Positions 40,756 through 50,718 of a stretch of 64,000 nt of DNA are shown piece by piece. Source of the DNA: Chryseobacterium salivictor. Lineage in GTDB: Bacteria > Bacteroidota > Bacteroidia > Flavobacteriales > Weeksellaceae. Where the stretch lies: assembly GCF_004359195.1 (NCBI RefSeq), contig NZ_CP037954.1, positions 1,488,001 to 1,552,000 of the forward strand, given 5' to 3'. A program made the translations under genes and the position numbers. The first letter of the stretch is position 1. Each line of letters begins with the position of its first letter. The notes below the pieces were generated by a model. The model searched no databases, had not been told where the DNA came from, and saw only the letters and a list, made by a program, of their open reading frames with translations.

Positions 40756-41421
40756 ATGAATCAAAATATCGATAACGACGACGATGTATTTACCGGAAAA
40801 GAGCATACGCCTTTGCGTCCTGACGCTTTTGAAAAATCTACCGAAGAAAAAATTGAAATTATCCAGCAGCATTTCCATCAGATTATGGAAACTTTAGGAA
40901 TGGATATGACTGATGATTCTCTGAAAGATTCTCCCAAAAGAGTGGCAAAGATGTACGTGAATGAAATTTTTGGCGGTCTTCTTCCAGAAAATAATCCACG
41001 GATTTCTACCTTTTCAAATAAATACAAATACCGCCAGATGTTGGTGGAAAAAGACATTACCGTCTATTCGTTCTGCGAGCATCACTTCCTGCCGATTATT
41101 GGCAGAGCGCATGTTGCTTATATTTCAAATGGCGAGGTAATCGGTCTTTCAAAGATCAACAGAGTCGTAGATTATTATGCAAAGCGCCCACAGGTTCAGG
41201 AACGTTTGACCATGCAGGTTGTAGATGCTTTGAAAAAAGCGCTCGGCACGAATGATGTTGCCTGTATCATCGAAGCGAAACATCTGTGTGTGAATTGTCG
41301 CGGTATAAAAGATACCGCAAGTTCGACCACTACTGCAGAGCTCAGTGGCCTTTTCAGAACCAATCCGATTACCCGACAGGAATTCCTGCATTATGTAGGA
41401 AATCGTTCGAATTTGGATTAA
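40756..41421 (+). CDS. folE: GTP cyclohydrolase I
   Basis: Makes 7,8-dihydroneopterin triphosphate from GTP, the first step of folate synthesis. The 221 residues fit the family. Zinc ligands are C107, H110 and C178 (FCEHHFLP and LCVNCRG). The GRAHVAYI and SKINRVV blocks are standard. A TAATTTTG box lies 19 bp upstream of the ATG. cysS follows after 18 bp, with no terminator between them, so the two are probably one operon. Confidence 0.96.
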   Translation: MNQNIDNDDDVFTGKEHTPLRPDAFEKSTEEKIEIIQQHFHQIMETLGMDMTDDSLKDSPKRVAKMYVNEIFGGLLPENNPRISTFSNKYKYRQMLVEKDITVYSFCEHHFLPIIGRAHVAYISNGEVIGLSKINRVVDYYAKRPQVQERLTMQVVDALKKALGTNDVACIIEAKHLCVNCRGIKDTASSTTTAELSGLFRTNPITRQEFLHYVGNRSNLD

Positions 41422-41439
41422 TATCAAATTTTACAAAAA

Positions 41440-42906
41440 ATGACTTTAAAAATATACAATTCCCTTTCCGGCGAAAAAGAAATATTCACACCCATTCACG
41501 ATCATAATGTCGGGATGTACGTTTGTGGACCCACAGTTTACAGCAATGTGCATTTGGGAAATGTGCGGACTTTCATGTCTTTCGATTTTATTTACCGGTC
41601 GTTGGTTCATTTGGGATACAAAGTCCGTTATGTCCGGAATATCACCGATGCCGGACATTTAACCGATGACGGCGATGTTGATAATGACCGTTTCGTCAAA
41701 CAGTCCCGTTTGGAAAAACTGGAGCCGATGGAAATCGTTCAGAAATACACCGTCGATTTTCATAAAGTTTTGGAAGTGTTTAATCTTCTTCCTCCGACGA
41801 TAGAGCCCACCGCAACCGGACATATTTTAGAACAGATTGAATTGGCTCAGAAATTAATCGATAAAGGATTTGCTTATGAAAGCAATGGTTCCGTTTATTT
41901 TGATGTTTTAGAATACAATAAACGGGGATTAAATTACGGTGAACTTTCCCGCAGAAATATCGAAGAACTTTTTGCCAATACCAGAGATCTGGATGGTCAG
42001 AACGAAAAGAAAAACCCGCAGGATTTTGCCCTTTGGAAAGCCGCTTCTCCCGCTCATATCATGCGTTGGAATTCCCCTTGGGGTGAAGGTTTTCCCGGCT
42101 GGCATCTGGAATGTACGGCGATGTCAACCAAATATCTCGGTGAAAAATTCGATATTCACGGTGGCGGAATGGATTTGAAATTCCCGCACCACGAATGTGA
42201 AGTCGCACAGGGAAAAGCCTGCAATGAAACAGAACCGGTGAATTACTGGATGCACGCTAATATGCTGACCATGAACGGACAAAGAATGAGTAAATCCACC
42301 GGAAATTATATTCTGCCCATGGAACTGGTTTCCGGCAAAAATGATTTCTTTGAAAAACCTTTTCATCCTACGATTGTGCGTTTCAATTTTATGCAGGCGC
42401 ATTATAGAAGTGTTTTAGATATTTCCAATGAAGCGATGGTTGCCAGTGAAAAAGGATTTCAGCGGTTAATGGAAGCTATGAAAGTGCTTTCAAATAATAA
42501 TTTTCCGACTGCTGAGGTTTCTACTTTTGATGTAAAAGCATGGAAAGAAAAATGCTACGCTGCTTTAACCGACGATTTCAATTCGCCGATCCTTATTGCG
42601 CATCTTTTTGAAGCCGTAAATTTCATCTTTAAATTAAAGGATGGCAAAGAAACAATTACCGAAAATGATTTGCAGGAATTAAAAACTTTGATGAATGATT
42701 TTATTTTCGATGTTCTCGGTTTGCAGAATATCGAAGAAAACAATAATGAGAAATTAGACCAGACTTTACAGGTTTTAATCGACTTAAGAAATCAAGCCAG
42801 AAAATCCAAAAACTTTGACCTTTCCGATCAGATCCGCGACCGTTTACTCGCAGAAGGAATTGAACTGAAAGACGGAAGAGAAGGAACGACTTATTCGATT
42901 TCATAG
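41440..42906 (+). CDS. cysS: Cysteinyl-tRNA synthetase
   Basis: Charges tRNA-Cys with cysteine. The 488 residues are typical of this class I enzyme. Zinc ligands are C29 (YVCGPTVY), C225, H250 and E254 ([10 protein letters not shown]). HLGN (38-41) is the HIGH signature and RMSKS (282-286) the KMSKS loop. The C-terminal anticodon-binding part is complete. It follows folE closely and ends at its own terminator. Confidence 0.97.
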   Translation: MTLKIYNSLSGEKEIFTPIHDHNVGMYVCGPTVYSNVHLGNVRTFMSFDFIYRSLVHLGYKVRYVRNITDAGHLTDDGDVDNDRFVKQSRLEKLEPMEIVQKYTVDFHKVLEVFNLLPPTIEPTATGHILEQIELAQKLIDKGFAYESNGSVYFDVLEYNKRGLNYGELSRRNIEELFANTRDLDGQNEKKNPQDFALWKAASPAHIMRWNSPWGEGFPGWHLECTAMSTKYLGEKFDIHGGGMDLKFPHHECEVAQGKACNETEPVNYWMHANMLTMNGQRMSKSTGNYILPMELVSGKNDFFEKPFHPTIVRFNFMQAHYRSVLDISNEAMVASEKGFQRLMEAMKVLSNNNFPTAEVSTFDVKAWKEKCYAALTDDFNSPILIAHLFEAVNFIFKLKDGKETITENDLQELKTLMNDFIFDVLGLQNIEENNNEKLDQTLQVLIDLRNQARKSKNFDLSDQIRDRLLAEGIELKDGREGTTYSIS

Positions 42907-42935
42907 AAATTAATTTACCGCCATATTTAAATAGT

Positions 42936-42964
42936 AAACCTTTCGAAAATTCGGAAGGTTTTTT
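42936..42964 (+). terminator. Terminator of folE-cysS
   Basis: AAACCTTTCGAA and TTCGGAAGGTTT (one T-G pair) with a 2-3 nt loop, then T-run. Confidence 0.85.
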
Positions 42965-43140
42965 CATTTGACAAATTTCATTTCCTTCATTTTTAATGAT
43001 TTATGGCATGTTTACAAGTTGTTCTTGTAACTTAATGGTTTTCAGTTTGTAAGCTCTGTTTAAGAAAATCTATACAAACCTTTTTTAATCAATAATTCAG
43101 CAAAAATTTCCTAAATTGCAGACACAAAAGAATAATTTTC

Positions 43141-45801
43141 ATGAAACTATATCTTAATATCAATTTCAGAACGAAAGTAGGTGAGAATCTGCAGGTTTGC
43201 GTTTTTGAACACGGAGGAGCTGAGGGAAAAATTCATCCTTTACAATATACCGATAACGGAAACTGGTCTGCCGAACTGGATTATTTTTCAAAATCGATTT
43301 CCTATAAATATCAGTTGATCGATAATAAAGGGATAATTCTGGATGAGGAGTTTTCTTTGCATCACTTGAATTTCTCTCATAACTATGATGAATTCGTTAT
43401 TTGTGATTTCTGGAATGCTAAAAATTTCCCCGAGAATTATCTCAATAATAAAATCTTAAAAAATAAACTCCGCCACTTTAAAGCTGAAAAGATTTCCGTC
43501 TTAAAAAAACACACCCATCTTTTCCGTCTGGAAGCACCGGTTTATCACCCAAACTGGAAAGTAGTAATTCTTGGAAATTGCGAAGAACTTGGCAACTGGC
43601 AATATTTAAAGACCGTACCGATGTTGCAAACCGATTTCGGGATTTGGGAAGCTGCTGTGGATATTGAGCAAGATCAAATGATCCAGTATAAATATGGATT
43701 AATGAATGCCGATTCCGGTGAGGTTTTCGATATCGAGTACGGCGACAACCGTTGGACGTTACCGAATACTGAAAAAAATGTGCTGCAGATTCAAGCGGAT
43801 CATTTTTTCAAATTCAAATCCCATGAGATGTATCACGCAGCGGGCGTGGCAGTTCCTGTTTTTTCATTAAGAACAGAAAACGGTTTCGGAGTTGGCGAAT
43901 TTCCGGATCTGAAAAATCTGGCAGATTGGGCGAAGAAAACAAATCTATCCATTTTGCAGATTTTACCGATTAATGATACGACTGCTAATTATGCCTGGAC
44001 GGATTCTTATCCTTACGCCGCGATTTCAGTGTATGCGCTTCATCCCCAATATTTGTCGGTTGAGAAATTGGAGTATCCTTTATCAAAGGATTTGGTTCAG
44101 GAATTTAAAGCTGAAAAAGAAGCTTTGAATGCTTTAAGTCTGATTGATTACGAGCAAATGATTTCCGGAAAATGGAAATATATTACCATCATTTTTGAAG
44201 CCCATAAAGAAGAAATTTTAAAAGACCGCAACTTTAAAAAGTTCATTAAAGAAAATGAAGACTGGCTGATTCCTTATGCGGCTTTTTGTGTGTTAAGAGA
44301 TAAATACAAAACGCCCAACTTTAATGATTGGAAAACGCACAGGAAATATATCGCCGGGAAAATTGCTCCTTTCTTCCTGCCAAAAAATAAAGAGTATGAA
44401 AATTCGATGCTGCATTCGTGGGTGCAGTATCAACTTCATTTACAATTAAAAGACGCCATCGATTATACCCATGATTTAGGGATTTCTGTTAAAGGAGATT
44501 TGCCGATTGGGATTTACCGCTATTCGGTAGAAGCCTGGGCAGAACCGGAATTGTTCGGTATGGATTTTCAGGCCGGAGCACCGCCAGATCAGTTCACCGA
44601 TTTAGGTCAAAACTGGGAATTCCCAACTTATAACTGGGAAGCGATGAAAGAAGATGGTTACTGCTGGTGGAAAAACCGTTTCAAAGCTTTAGAGCAATAT
44701 TTCGATGCGATGCGGATTGATCATATTCTGGGTTTTTTCAGAATCTGGAGAATGCCGATGAGCGCAACACAGGGAATTCTAGGCTATTTTTATCCAGCAG
44801 TTCCGGTGAAAGCTGAAGAGTTTTCGGCTAGAGGAATTTCTTTTAATGAAGACCGATACTGCAAGCCATTTATCAATGATCAGATTCTGTGGGATTATTT
44901 TGGGGAAGAAAGAGACGGAATCCGGAACCGTTTTATGAACAGTCATTTCGACGGGACGTATAGTTTCAAAGAAGAGTTTGATACGCAACGGAAATTAGCG
45001 GATTATTTTAAAACAAATCCGGTGGGCTCAGCAGGAGAACGTTTGATTTCGCTGGCCGCAAATGTTCTGTTCTTAAAAGAGCAATTAAGTGAAAAACAAG
45101 TGGTTTATCACCCAAGATTTAATATTGAAAAAACAGAATCTTATCACTATTTAAACGAAGCCGAAAAAAGGAAAATTTCTGATTTGTACGTCGATTATTT
45201 CTTCAAAAGGCAGGATGGTTTGTGGTATGAAAAAGCGATGGAAAAACTTCCGGTGATTTTGAATGCGACAGACATGTTGATTTGTGGCGAAGATTTAGGT
45301 TTGGTTCCAGAGTCCGTTCCTGTGGTAATGGACCGTTTAGGAATTACCGCTCTGAAAGTACAGAGAATGCCGTCGGATAATATCCCGTGGTACAATCCGA
45401 AAAACGCCGATTATATGAATGTGGTCACGGCGAGTTCCCACGACAGTTCTACACTGAGACAGTGGTGGCATGAAGACCGCGGTTTAACGCAGAAATATTT
45501 TCACGAACAACTTGGTCAGTATGGGACGGCGCCGTGGAATTTGGAACCTCAGTTGGCGGAGATGATTATGAAGCAGCATCTTTTTAATAATGCAATGTTG
45601 GCGATTTTTCCAATTCAGGAGTTTTTGGCAACGGAAAAAGAGTTGACGAATCCAAATATGGACGAGGAGAGGATTAATAATCCCGCAGTCTTCCCACATT
45701 ACTGGAGATACAGAATGCATTTGAAGGTAGAGGAGCTTTTGAATCACGATAATTTTAATCAGAAAATTGCAGGTTGGATTGCTGATGCAAACCGAATTTA
45801 A
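43141..45801 (+). CDS. malQ: 4-alpha-glucanotransferase with two starch-binding domains
   Basis: Amylomaltase/disproportionating enzyme, GH77. Of 886 residues, about 1-105 and 118-225 are two CBM20-like starch-binding domains (second: WKVVILGNCEELGNWQ). The rest is the GH77 barrel: the catalytic nucleophile in DAMRIDHILGFFRIW, acid/base in CGEDLGLVPESV, and stabiliser in SSHDSSTLRQWW. The twin-CBM layout resembles plant DPE2 rather than short bacterial MalQ. It would process maltodextrins in glycogen or starch use; no other glycogen genes are in the window. Confidence 0.93.
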   Translation: MKLYLNINFRTKVGENLQVCVFEHGGAEGKIHPLQYTDNGNWSAELDYFSKSISYKYQLIDNKGIILDEEFSLHHLNFSHNYDEFVICDFWNAKNFPENYLNNKILKNKLRHFKAEKISVLKKHTHLFRLEAPVYHPNWKVVILGNCEELGNWQYLKTVPMLQTDFGIWEAAVDIEQDQMIQYKYGLMNADSGEVFDIEYGDNRWTLPNTEKNVLQIQADHFFKFKSHEMYHAAGVAVPVFSLRTENGFGVGEFPDLKNLADWAKKTNLSILQILPINDTTANYAWTDSYPYAAISVYALHPQYLSVEKLEYPLSKDLVQEFKAEKEALNALSLIDYEQMISGKWKYITIIFEAHKEEILKDRNFKKFIKENEDWLIPYAAFCVLRDKYKTPNFNDWKTHRKYIAGKIAPFFLPKNKEYENSMLHSWVQYQLHLQLKDAIDYTHDLGISVKGDLPIGIYRYSVEAWAEPELFGMDFQAGAPPDQFTDLGQNWEFPTYNWEAMKEDGYCWWKNRFKALEQYFDAMRIDHILGFFRIWRMPMSATQGILGYFYPAVPVKAEEFSARGISFNEDRYCKPFINDQILWDYFGEERDGIRNRFMNSHFDGTYSFKEEFDTQRKLADYFKTNPVGSAGERLISLAANVLFLKEQLSEKQVVYHPRFNIEKTESYHYLNEAEKRKISDLYVDYFFKRQDGLWYEKAMEKLPVILNATDMLICGEDLGLVPESVPVVMDRLGITALKVQRMPSDNIPWYNPKNADYMNVVTASSHDSSTLRQWWHEDRGLTQKYFHEQLGQYGTAPWNLEPQLAEMIMKQHLFNNAMLAIFPIQEFLATEKELTNPNMDEERINNPAVFPHYWRYRMHLKVEELLNHDNFNQKIAGWIADANRI

Positions 45802-45870
45802 AAAAAATGATATCTTTATTAAAAAAAAGATAGTTTGTATTTTTAAACGTTGATAATCAATATTTTGTAT

Positions 45871-45904
45871 AAGAAGTTAGACTTATGGTTTAACTTCTTT
45901 TTTA
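45871..45904 (+). terminator. Terminator of malQ
   Basis: AAGAAGTTA and TAACTTCTT, 11-nt loop, T-run. Confidence 0.85.
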
Positions 45905-46029
45905 TTTAGGTATCCAAACAATATAACAGTAAAGAAATAGTTGTTTATTTTTTAATTGGGCTTATAATTAAAATAAAAAAACACGGTTTCCCTATCAGTT
46001 AAAATGATTAATTTAATACAAAGATTTTA

Positions 46030-46971
46030 ATGAAAAAGATACTACTCGGTTTATCAGTGTTGATGATGACATTGGTTTCCGCTCAGCATTATCCGGATAC
46101 TTATTCAAATAATAATTACGGTTCCGGTATTAATAATTACGGTGATAATGAAGATGAATATTATTTTCCGGATGATTATTATTACCAATATCCTGCCGAT
46201 TATTATACCAGTGATTTGTATTATGATTATTATAATGACTATCGCAAAAGTATTTATGATGTAAACTGGAATCAGTTTTTTGCGGCGCACAGATTGTCAC
46301 CTTGGCAAGTGCAGCAAATTATAATGTTGAATAACAGCTATCCTTCTTTCGCGTCATGGAGTTCTTATTACCGATACAATCCAGACAGATGGTATTACGA
46401 TCGTTTTTATGCAATCCAAAGAATTTTAGGGCCGAACATTTTCGTTGTTTTCCAGAATAATTATTATCACGGTTACAATCCGGTGGTGTATTATCAGAAT
46501 TATAACCGGAGACATTATGCGAGAAATGTTTACGTAGTTCCCCGATACCGCAATGTCAACATCAATGTTTATAAAGTGAACAGAGTTGCCTATCATCAAA
46601 GTAACCCGAGACAGAATATAGGTTTTCAGCCAGCCCGAAGAGAGGCACAAATTACCGCTCCGAACGGAACCAGAGATAATGGATTTAGAAATGATGTAGG
46701 TAATACCAGAAACAATTCCATAAGACCTGAAAATTATAATCAGGGGAATAGCGGGATTAGAGAACACCAGGCCGTTACCCGAAATAACAATATCAGAACA
46801 GAATCTCCAAGGTGGGAAAATAATCGGGAACTTCGGAATGATACAGGCAACAGACCAGAAACCCAAAGAAATAGCGTGCCTGCGAGAAAGATGGAAAATA
46901 ATTCTGGGAATCGCGGAAATCAGAATAGTGAATCCAGAACGTCAGGTTCAAACTCAAGAAACTCGGGTTAG
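46030..46971 (+). CDS. Exported Tyr/Asn-rich protein with LTXXQ-like core
   Basis: A 313-residue protein of unknown function. Signal peptide 1-18 (LMMTLVSA|Q). Residues 19-72 are very rich in Tyr, Asn and Asp; 73-160 form a core shared with the next gene (Y-x-S-I-x-DVNW, LSPWQ, LNN-Y, W..Y...PD.W..DR....QRI.G); 165-313 is a low-complexity Asn/Arg-rich tail, probably disordered and basic. The LSPWQ motif with spaced helices resembles LTXXQ periplasmic chaperones (Spy/CpxP), but that is an inference. A terminator follows. Confidence 0.75.
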   Translation: MKKILLGLSVLMMTLVSAQHYPDTYSNNNYGSGINNYGDNEDEYYFPDDYYYQYPADYYTSDLYYDYYNDYRKSIYDVNWNQFFAAHRLSPWQVQQIIMLNNSYPSFASWSSYYRYNPDRWYYDRFYAIQRILGPNIFVVFQNNYYHGYNPVVYYQNYNRRHYARNVYVVPRYRNVNINVYKVNRVAYHQSNPRQNIGFQPARREAQITAPNGTRDNGFRNDVGNTRNNSIRPENYNQGNSGIREHQAVTRNNNIRTESPRWENNRELRNDTGNRPETQRNSVPARKMENNSGNRGNQNSESRTSGSNSRNSG

Positions 46972-47017
46972 CGTTTTACAGCCCGATAATTTTAGATTTT
47001 AATGTTAATAATGATGG

Positions 47018-47047
47018 AGAGCAGTTTTGAAAGAAACTGCTCTTTTT
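47018..47047 (+). terminator. Terminator between the two paralogous exported-protein genes
   Basis: AGAGCAGTTT and AAACTGCTCT, perfect 10-bp stem, then T5. It overlaps a spurious upstream extension (TTG at 47027) of the next frame, which supports the later ATG. Confidence 0.85.
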
Positions 47048-47110
47048 CATACAATCTGTTTTTTTTGTGGCACAGTTATGGAGGTTCATGAAATACATAA
47101 ACCAAACAAT

Positions 47111-47635
47111 ATGAAAAAGTTAATCACCGTTTTAAGTTTAGGCGCTTTTGCTTTAGGATATTCTCAATCTGCATCTTACAGCGATTACCAGCGAAGTATT
47201 ACCGATGTAAATTGGGAGACTGTCGCAGCCAACTTACTATTAAGCCCACAGCAAAAATCAGATTTGTTTTCATTAAACAATCAGTATACCGACTACAATT
47301 CCTGGAATAATAAGTATGGGAACAATCCAGATCAGTGGACGACAGACCGATATTCATCTATTCAAAGAATAATGGGCCAGGATAAATATGTGAAATTTAA
47401 GAATAAGTATTACAAAGGTCAAAATCCGGTTGCTGTTTATAACAGGAACAAAAACAATCATAAAAAAGCCCAGGTAAAAAAATACAGCAGCATTCAGAGC
47501 AAGAGAGCGCAGCAATCTGTAAACGGACATAATACTAAACGGACATATCAATATACAAATGGGAATAAGTCGCACGGCAAAGCAAATGTGAACCATCAAA
47601 ATGCCGGAAAAAAAAACGGAAAGGGTCATAAATAA
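47111..47635 (+). CDS. Exported protein, paralogue of the preceding gene
   Basis: 174 residues with the ATG at 47111, which begins a clear signal peptide (LSLGAFALGYS|Q). The core (about 23-115) aligns with residues 73-160 of the preceding protein: YQRSITDVNW, LLSPQQ, LNNQY, PDQWTTDR, IQRIMG, YYKGQNPV. The tail is Lys/Asn/His-rich and basic. It lacks the Tyr-rich insert. The function is unknown; both proteins carry the LSPxQ motif seen in Spy/CpxP-like helix bundles. The TTG-started extension to 47027 lies inside a terminator. Confidence 0.78.
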   Translation: MKKLITVLSLGAFALGYSQSASYSDYQRSITDVNWETVAANLLLSPQQKSDLFSLNNQYTDYNSWNNKYGNNPDQWTTDRYSSIQRIMGQDKYVKFKNKYYKGQNPVAVYNRNKNNHKKAQVKKYSSIQSKRAQQSVNGHNTKRTYQYTNGNKSHGKANVNHQNAGKKNGKGHK

Positions 47636-47654
47636 TTTTGTAATGATTAATAAA

Positions 47655-47687
47655 AAAAAGGAGAGCAAATATTTTGTTCTCCTTTTT
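47655..47687 (+). terminator. Terminator after the second exported-protein gene
   Basis: AAAAGGAGAGCAAA and TTGTTCTCCTTTT pair with one mismatch, followed by a T-rich stretch. Confidence 0.75.
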
Positions 47688-47791
47688 CTTTTGTGGGTTT
47701 CTTAACAAAAGTTTATGAGTTTGGATTTTAACTATCTTTTAAAAACCATATCAAAAACATGTATAAGAACAAACCAATAAAGTATTATAAT

Positions 47792-48205
47792 ATGAGAAAA
47801 TTAATTTTAAGTGCCGCCTTTTTAGCAATAGGAACATTTGCAATGGCGCAGCAAACAGAAAAGATGAAGCAAATGGATCCTGTGAAAATGGAACAGAAAA
47901 GAGCAGAACACCTGAAAAAAATGCAGTCAGAATTAAATCTTTCCGATGCGCAGGTCTCTAAAATCAAAGCCTTACAAGATAAAAAAATGGCCGAACGAAT
48001 GAAGAATGCTCCACAAAAGCAGGCGGAAAGGAAAGCCAGGATGGAGAAGATGAACGCATTGAGAGCGCAGCACGAGGCGGAAATGAAACAGATTTTAACT
48101 CCGGAACAATACCAAAAATGGCAAGCCAATAAAAAACAAAAAATGCAGCATGAAGGAAAGATGATGAAAGGGAAAAGAATGATGGAAATGCAGAAAGCGA
48201 AATAA
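47792..48205 (+). CDS. Periplasmic LTXXQ-motif (Spy/CpxP-like) protein
   Basis: 137 residues from the ATG at 47792: signal peptide (1-19, FAMA|QQ), then a strongly helical, Met/Lys/Gln-rich body with ELNLSDAQVSKIKALQ and MKQILTPEQYQKWQ, two LTXXQ-like motifs as in Spy and CpxP. Such proteins chaperone periplasmic proteins or sense envelope stress; some Met-rich relatives bind metals. An upstream frame to 47759 has no signal peptide at its start and is rejected. Third in a row with this motif. A terminator follows. Confidence 0.8.
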   Translation: MRKLILSAAFLAIGTFAMAQQTEKMKQMDPVKMEQKRAEHLKKMQSELNLSDAQVSKIKALQDKKMAERMKNAPQKQAERKARMEKMNALRAQHEAEMKQILTPEQYQKWQANKKQKMQHEGKMMKGKRMMEMQKAK

Positions 48206-48235
48206 CTGGTTCATAATTTTATTTTTTAATGTTAG

Positions 48236-48259
48236 GCGGAACACATGTTCCGCTTTTTT
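48236..48259 (+). terminator. Terminator of the LTXXQ gene
   Basis: GCGGAAC, loop ACAT, GTTCCGC, T6. Confidence 0.88.
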
Positions 48260-48276
48260 AATGTTCAATTTTTAAT

Positions 48277-48284
48277 TATATTTG
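48277..48284 (+). promoter_or_regulatory. Promoter -7 box of the ferritin gene
   Basis: TATATTTG, 17 bp before the ATG. Confidence 0.5.
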
Positions 48285-48301
48285 TTTAAATTGAAATTAT
48301 G

Positions 48302-48811
48302 ATGATCAGTACAAAAATAGCAGATTTGCTCAACGACCAAATTACCAACGAGCAGTACGCTGCACAATATTATTTATCAATGTCTGCCTGGTTTTCTGCC
48401 AGAGATTTAGATGGGATTGCCAATTATTTCCGTATTCAGAGTAAAGAAGAGTTGCTGCACGCTGACAAAATGTTTGATTACCTAAACGATGTGGGTGCTG
48501 AAATCAGAATGGGTGCCATTGAACAGCCTCCTTATGAGTTCGAAAACGCAACCGATATATTTGTAAAAGCTTTGGAACATGAAAAAATAGTCACCAAAAG
48601 TATTTTTAATATTTTAAAAAATGCCAATGATGAAGGTGATTTTGCAACCGTATCTTTCCTGCAGTGGTTTGTTACCGAACAGGTAGAAGAAGAAGCCAAT
48701 GCATCTCAACTGGTAACCAAGATCAAAATGGTTTGCGAAAACCCCTCCGCTTTGTATCTTTTCGATCAGGAGTTAGCGCAGCGGGTTTTGGTTCCTCTAG
48801 CAGCGAATTAA
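48302..48811 (+). CDS. ftnA: Ferritin
   Basis: Iron-storage ferritin, 169 residues, forming a 24-mer shell. Counting from the second of two adjacent Met codons (48299/48302), the ferroxidase residues fall exactly on E. coli FtnA numbering: E17, E50, H53, E94, Q127, E130. That supports 48302 as start. The promoter box at 48277 is separate from the upstream gene. The DUF3857 gene follows after 20 bp and may be cotranscribed. Confidence 0.95.
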   Translation: MISTKIADLLNDQITNEQYAAQYYLSMSAWFSARDLDGIANYFRIQSKEELLHADKMFDYLNDVGAEIRMGAIEQPPYEFENATDIFVKALEHEKIVTKSIFNILKNANDEGDFATVSFLQWFVTEQVEEEANASQLVTKIKMVCENPSALYLFDQELAQRVLVPLAAN

Positions 48812-48831
48812 TCGATTAATAAACTATAAGG

Positions 48832-50718
48832 ATGATTAAAATCTACCAACTGTGCTTCACCGTTTTTTCACTGTGGAGTTTTGCGCAGGATTATGCTGTT
48901 GCCGCAATACCCCAGAATCTTCTCGAAAATGCCAATGCGGTCATCAGAGAACATTCCGAGGATTATATTTTGAAATCAGTCAACGAGATGACGATAAAAG
49001 AAACTCACGTGGTGACAGTTATGAGTGCAGCTGGTGATCGGTATTCAACCATTTTAATTCCTTATAATCCTACTACCAAAGTAAACAACATTAAAGTTGA
49101 AATGTATGACAGGACCGGGAAAATGATTAAAACTTATGCCAGGAAAGATTTCTCGGACTATACCAATACCCCAAGTGCGGCTTTGTATGTTGATGACCGG
49201 ATTTTAGTCCTTAAAACAATTTCTACAGCGTATCCTTTTACGCTGAAAACGTCCTACGAAACAAGCACGTCGAACACGGTTTATCTCAGTCATTTCTCGC
49301 CTTTTAATTCTTATAATATGGCATTGGAAAAAAGTACTTTTACCATTACCAATAATTCAGGAATTAAGATCCGTACAAAAATCAATGATAAAGCGTTGGC
49401 TAAAGTTTCGGAAACCAAAGACGGCAACATGTGGAAATATTCATATCAGAATATTCCGGCCATTACCCATGAGGATTTGTCGCCGAGTTTAGATTATTTG
49501 ATCCCAAATGTAGAGTTCTCTCCGGAAAAATTTTCTCTTGCAGGAAGACAGGGCGATCTCACCGATTGGACGAGTTTTGGAAAATGGTATTATCATGATT
49601 TAATAAGTCCGGTTTCACACATCACTGCTGAAATTTCTGCAGAAGTTGTCGCTCTGAATTTATCGGGAACAACTTCTGAAAAAGTAAAAACGCTTTACCA
49701 ATATATGCAGAACAAAACTAGGTATGTATTGATTGCGATGGGAATCGGCGGCTGGCAACCGATGCCTGCTTCGGAAGTGAGTAAAAAAGGATATGGAGAC
49801 TGTAAAGCGCTCACCAATTATATGCGGACTTTACTGCAGGCAGCGGGAATTCCTTCTTATTTTGCAGTCATTTATAATGATGATTCTGTCATTACTTTTG
49901 ATAAAGATTTTCCTAAAATGTCGGGTAATCATGCGATTTTAATGGTTCCTACAGAAAAAGATCCTATCTGGTTAGAGAATACTTCTCAGCGGATCGCCTT
50001 TAATCACCTTTCGTATTCCTCACACAACAGAAATGTTTTGGCAGTTGATGAAAACGGAATTAAAATCATCGATACGCCGACTTATAAACCGGAACAAAGC
50101 AAAGAATTATTGGTTGCCAAAGTTCAGTTAGAGGAAGACGGCAGCATTACTTCCAGTGCAAATTTCATATTCACCGGCGGACAGTACGATACGAATCTTG
50201 GTTTGTTTACTTTAAAAAATGAGGAGATTCAGGAGGCAATGAAAAGCCGGCATTATAATCTACAAATCGATAAAATTGCAGTTGATCATCTTTTGAACAA
50301 TAAAGATGATGTGAAAATCAGTTATGATCTTAATTTGAAAGCCAAAAGCTTTTCTAAAAAACTCGGGAACGATCTGTTTTTTCCGGTAATGCCTTTCTAT
50401 CAGACGGTTGCTTTTTCCTCAAATACCGAAAGAAAACTTCCGTTTGAAACGGCTTTTCCTTTTCAGGATGATTATGAAATAGAGTTTACGGCGCCTGTCG
50501 GTTATAAATTTGCCGACCTGCCTGAGCCTGCAGAATTTACTACGGAATTCGGTTCCTACTCTCTGCATTATAAAATGAAAGACGAAAAGCTTCTGGTTCA
50601 TAGGGTTCTGACGATTAAAAAAGGAATTTATCAAAAAGAGAAATTCAAAGATTACGTCGATTTCAGAAAAAAAACAGCCAGCAAAGACAATACTAAAATG
50701 TTAATCTCAAAAATATGA
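48832..50718 (+). CDS. DUF3857 protein with intact transglutaminase domain
   Basis: 628 residues, exported (signal peptide ends SLWSFA|Q near 18-19). Residues 50-225 are the DUF3857 beta domain; about 270-390 is a transglutaminase-like core with Cys324 (YGDCKALTNYM), His367 (SGNHAILMVP) and an acidic third position at E382 (IWLENTS); the C-terminal part is a beta-rich DUF3858-like domain. Substrate unknown; the family is common in Bacteroidota envelopes. Its stop overlaps the next start (ATGA), so the two paralogues are coupled. Confidence 0.88.
   Translation: MIKIYQLCFTVFSLWSFAQDYAVAAIPQNLLENANAVIREHSEDYILKSVNEMTIKETHVVTVMSAAGDRYSTILIPYNPTTKVNNIKVEMYDRTGKMIKTYARKDFSDYTNTPSAALYVDDRILVLKTISTAYPFTLKTSYETSTSNTVYLSHFSPFNSYNMALEKSTFTITNNSGIKIRTKINDKALAKVSETKDGNMWKYSYQNIPAITHEDLSPSLDYLIPNVEFSPEKFSLAGRQGDLTDWTSFGKWYYHDLISPVSHITAEISAEVVALNLSGTTSEKVKTLYQYMQNKTRYVLIAMGIGGWQPMPASEVSKKGYGDCKALTNYMRTLLQAAGIPSYFAVIYNDDSVITFDKDFPKMSGNHAILMVPTEKDPIWLENTSQRIAFNHLSYSSHNRNVLAVDENGIKIIDTPTYKPEQSKELLVAKVQLEEDGSITSSANFIFTGGQYDTNLGLFTLKNEEIQEAMKSRHYNLQIDKIAVDHLLNNKDDVKISYDLNLKAKSFSKKLGNDLFFPVMPFYQTVAFSSNTERKLPFETAFPFQDDYEIEFTAPVGYKFADLPEPAEFTTEFGSYSLHYKMKDEKLLVHRVLTIKKGIYQKEKFKDYVDFRKKTASKDNTKMLISKI

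Noticed and set aside
47027..47110. N-terminal extension of the second LTXXQ-like protein
   Set aside because: It starts within a terminator hairpin and would bury the signal peptide.
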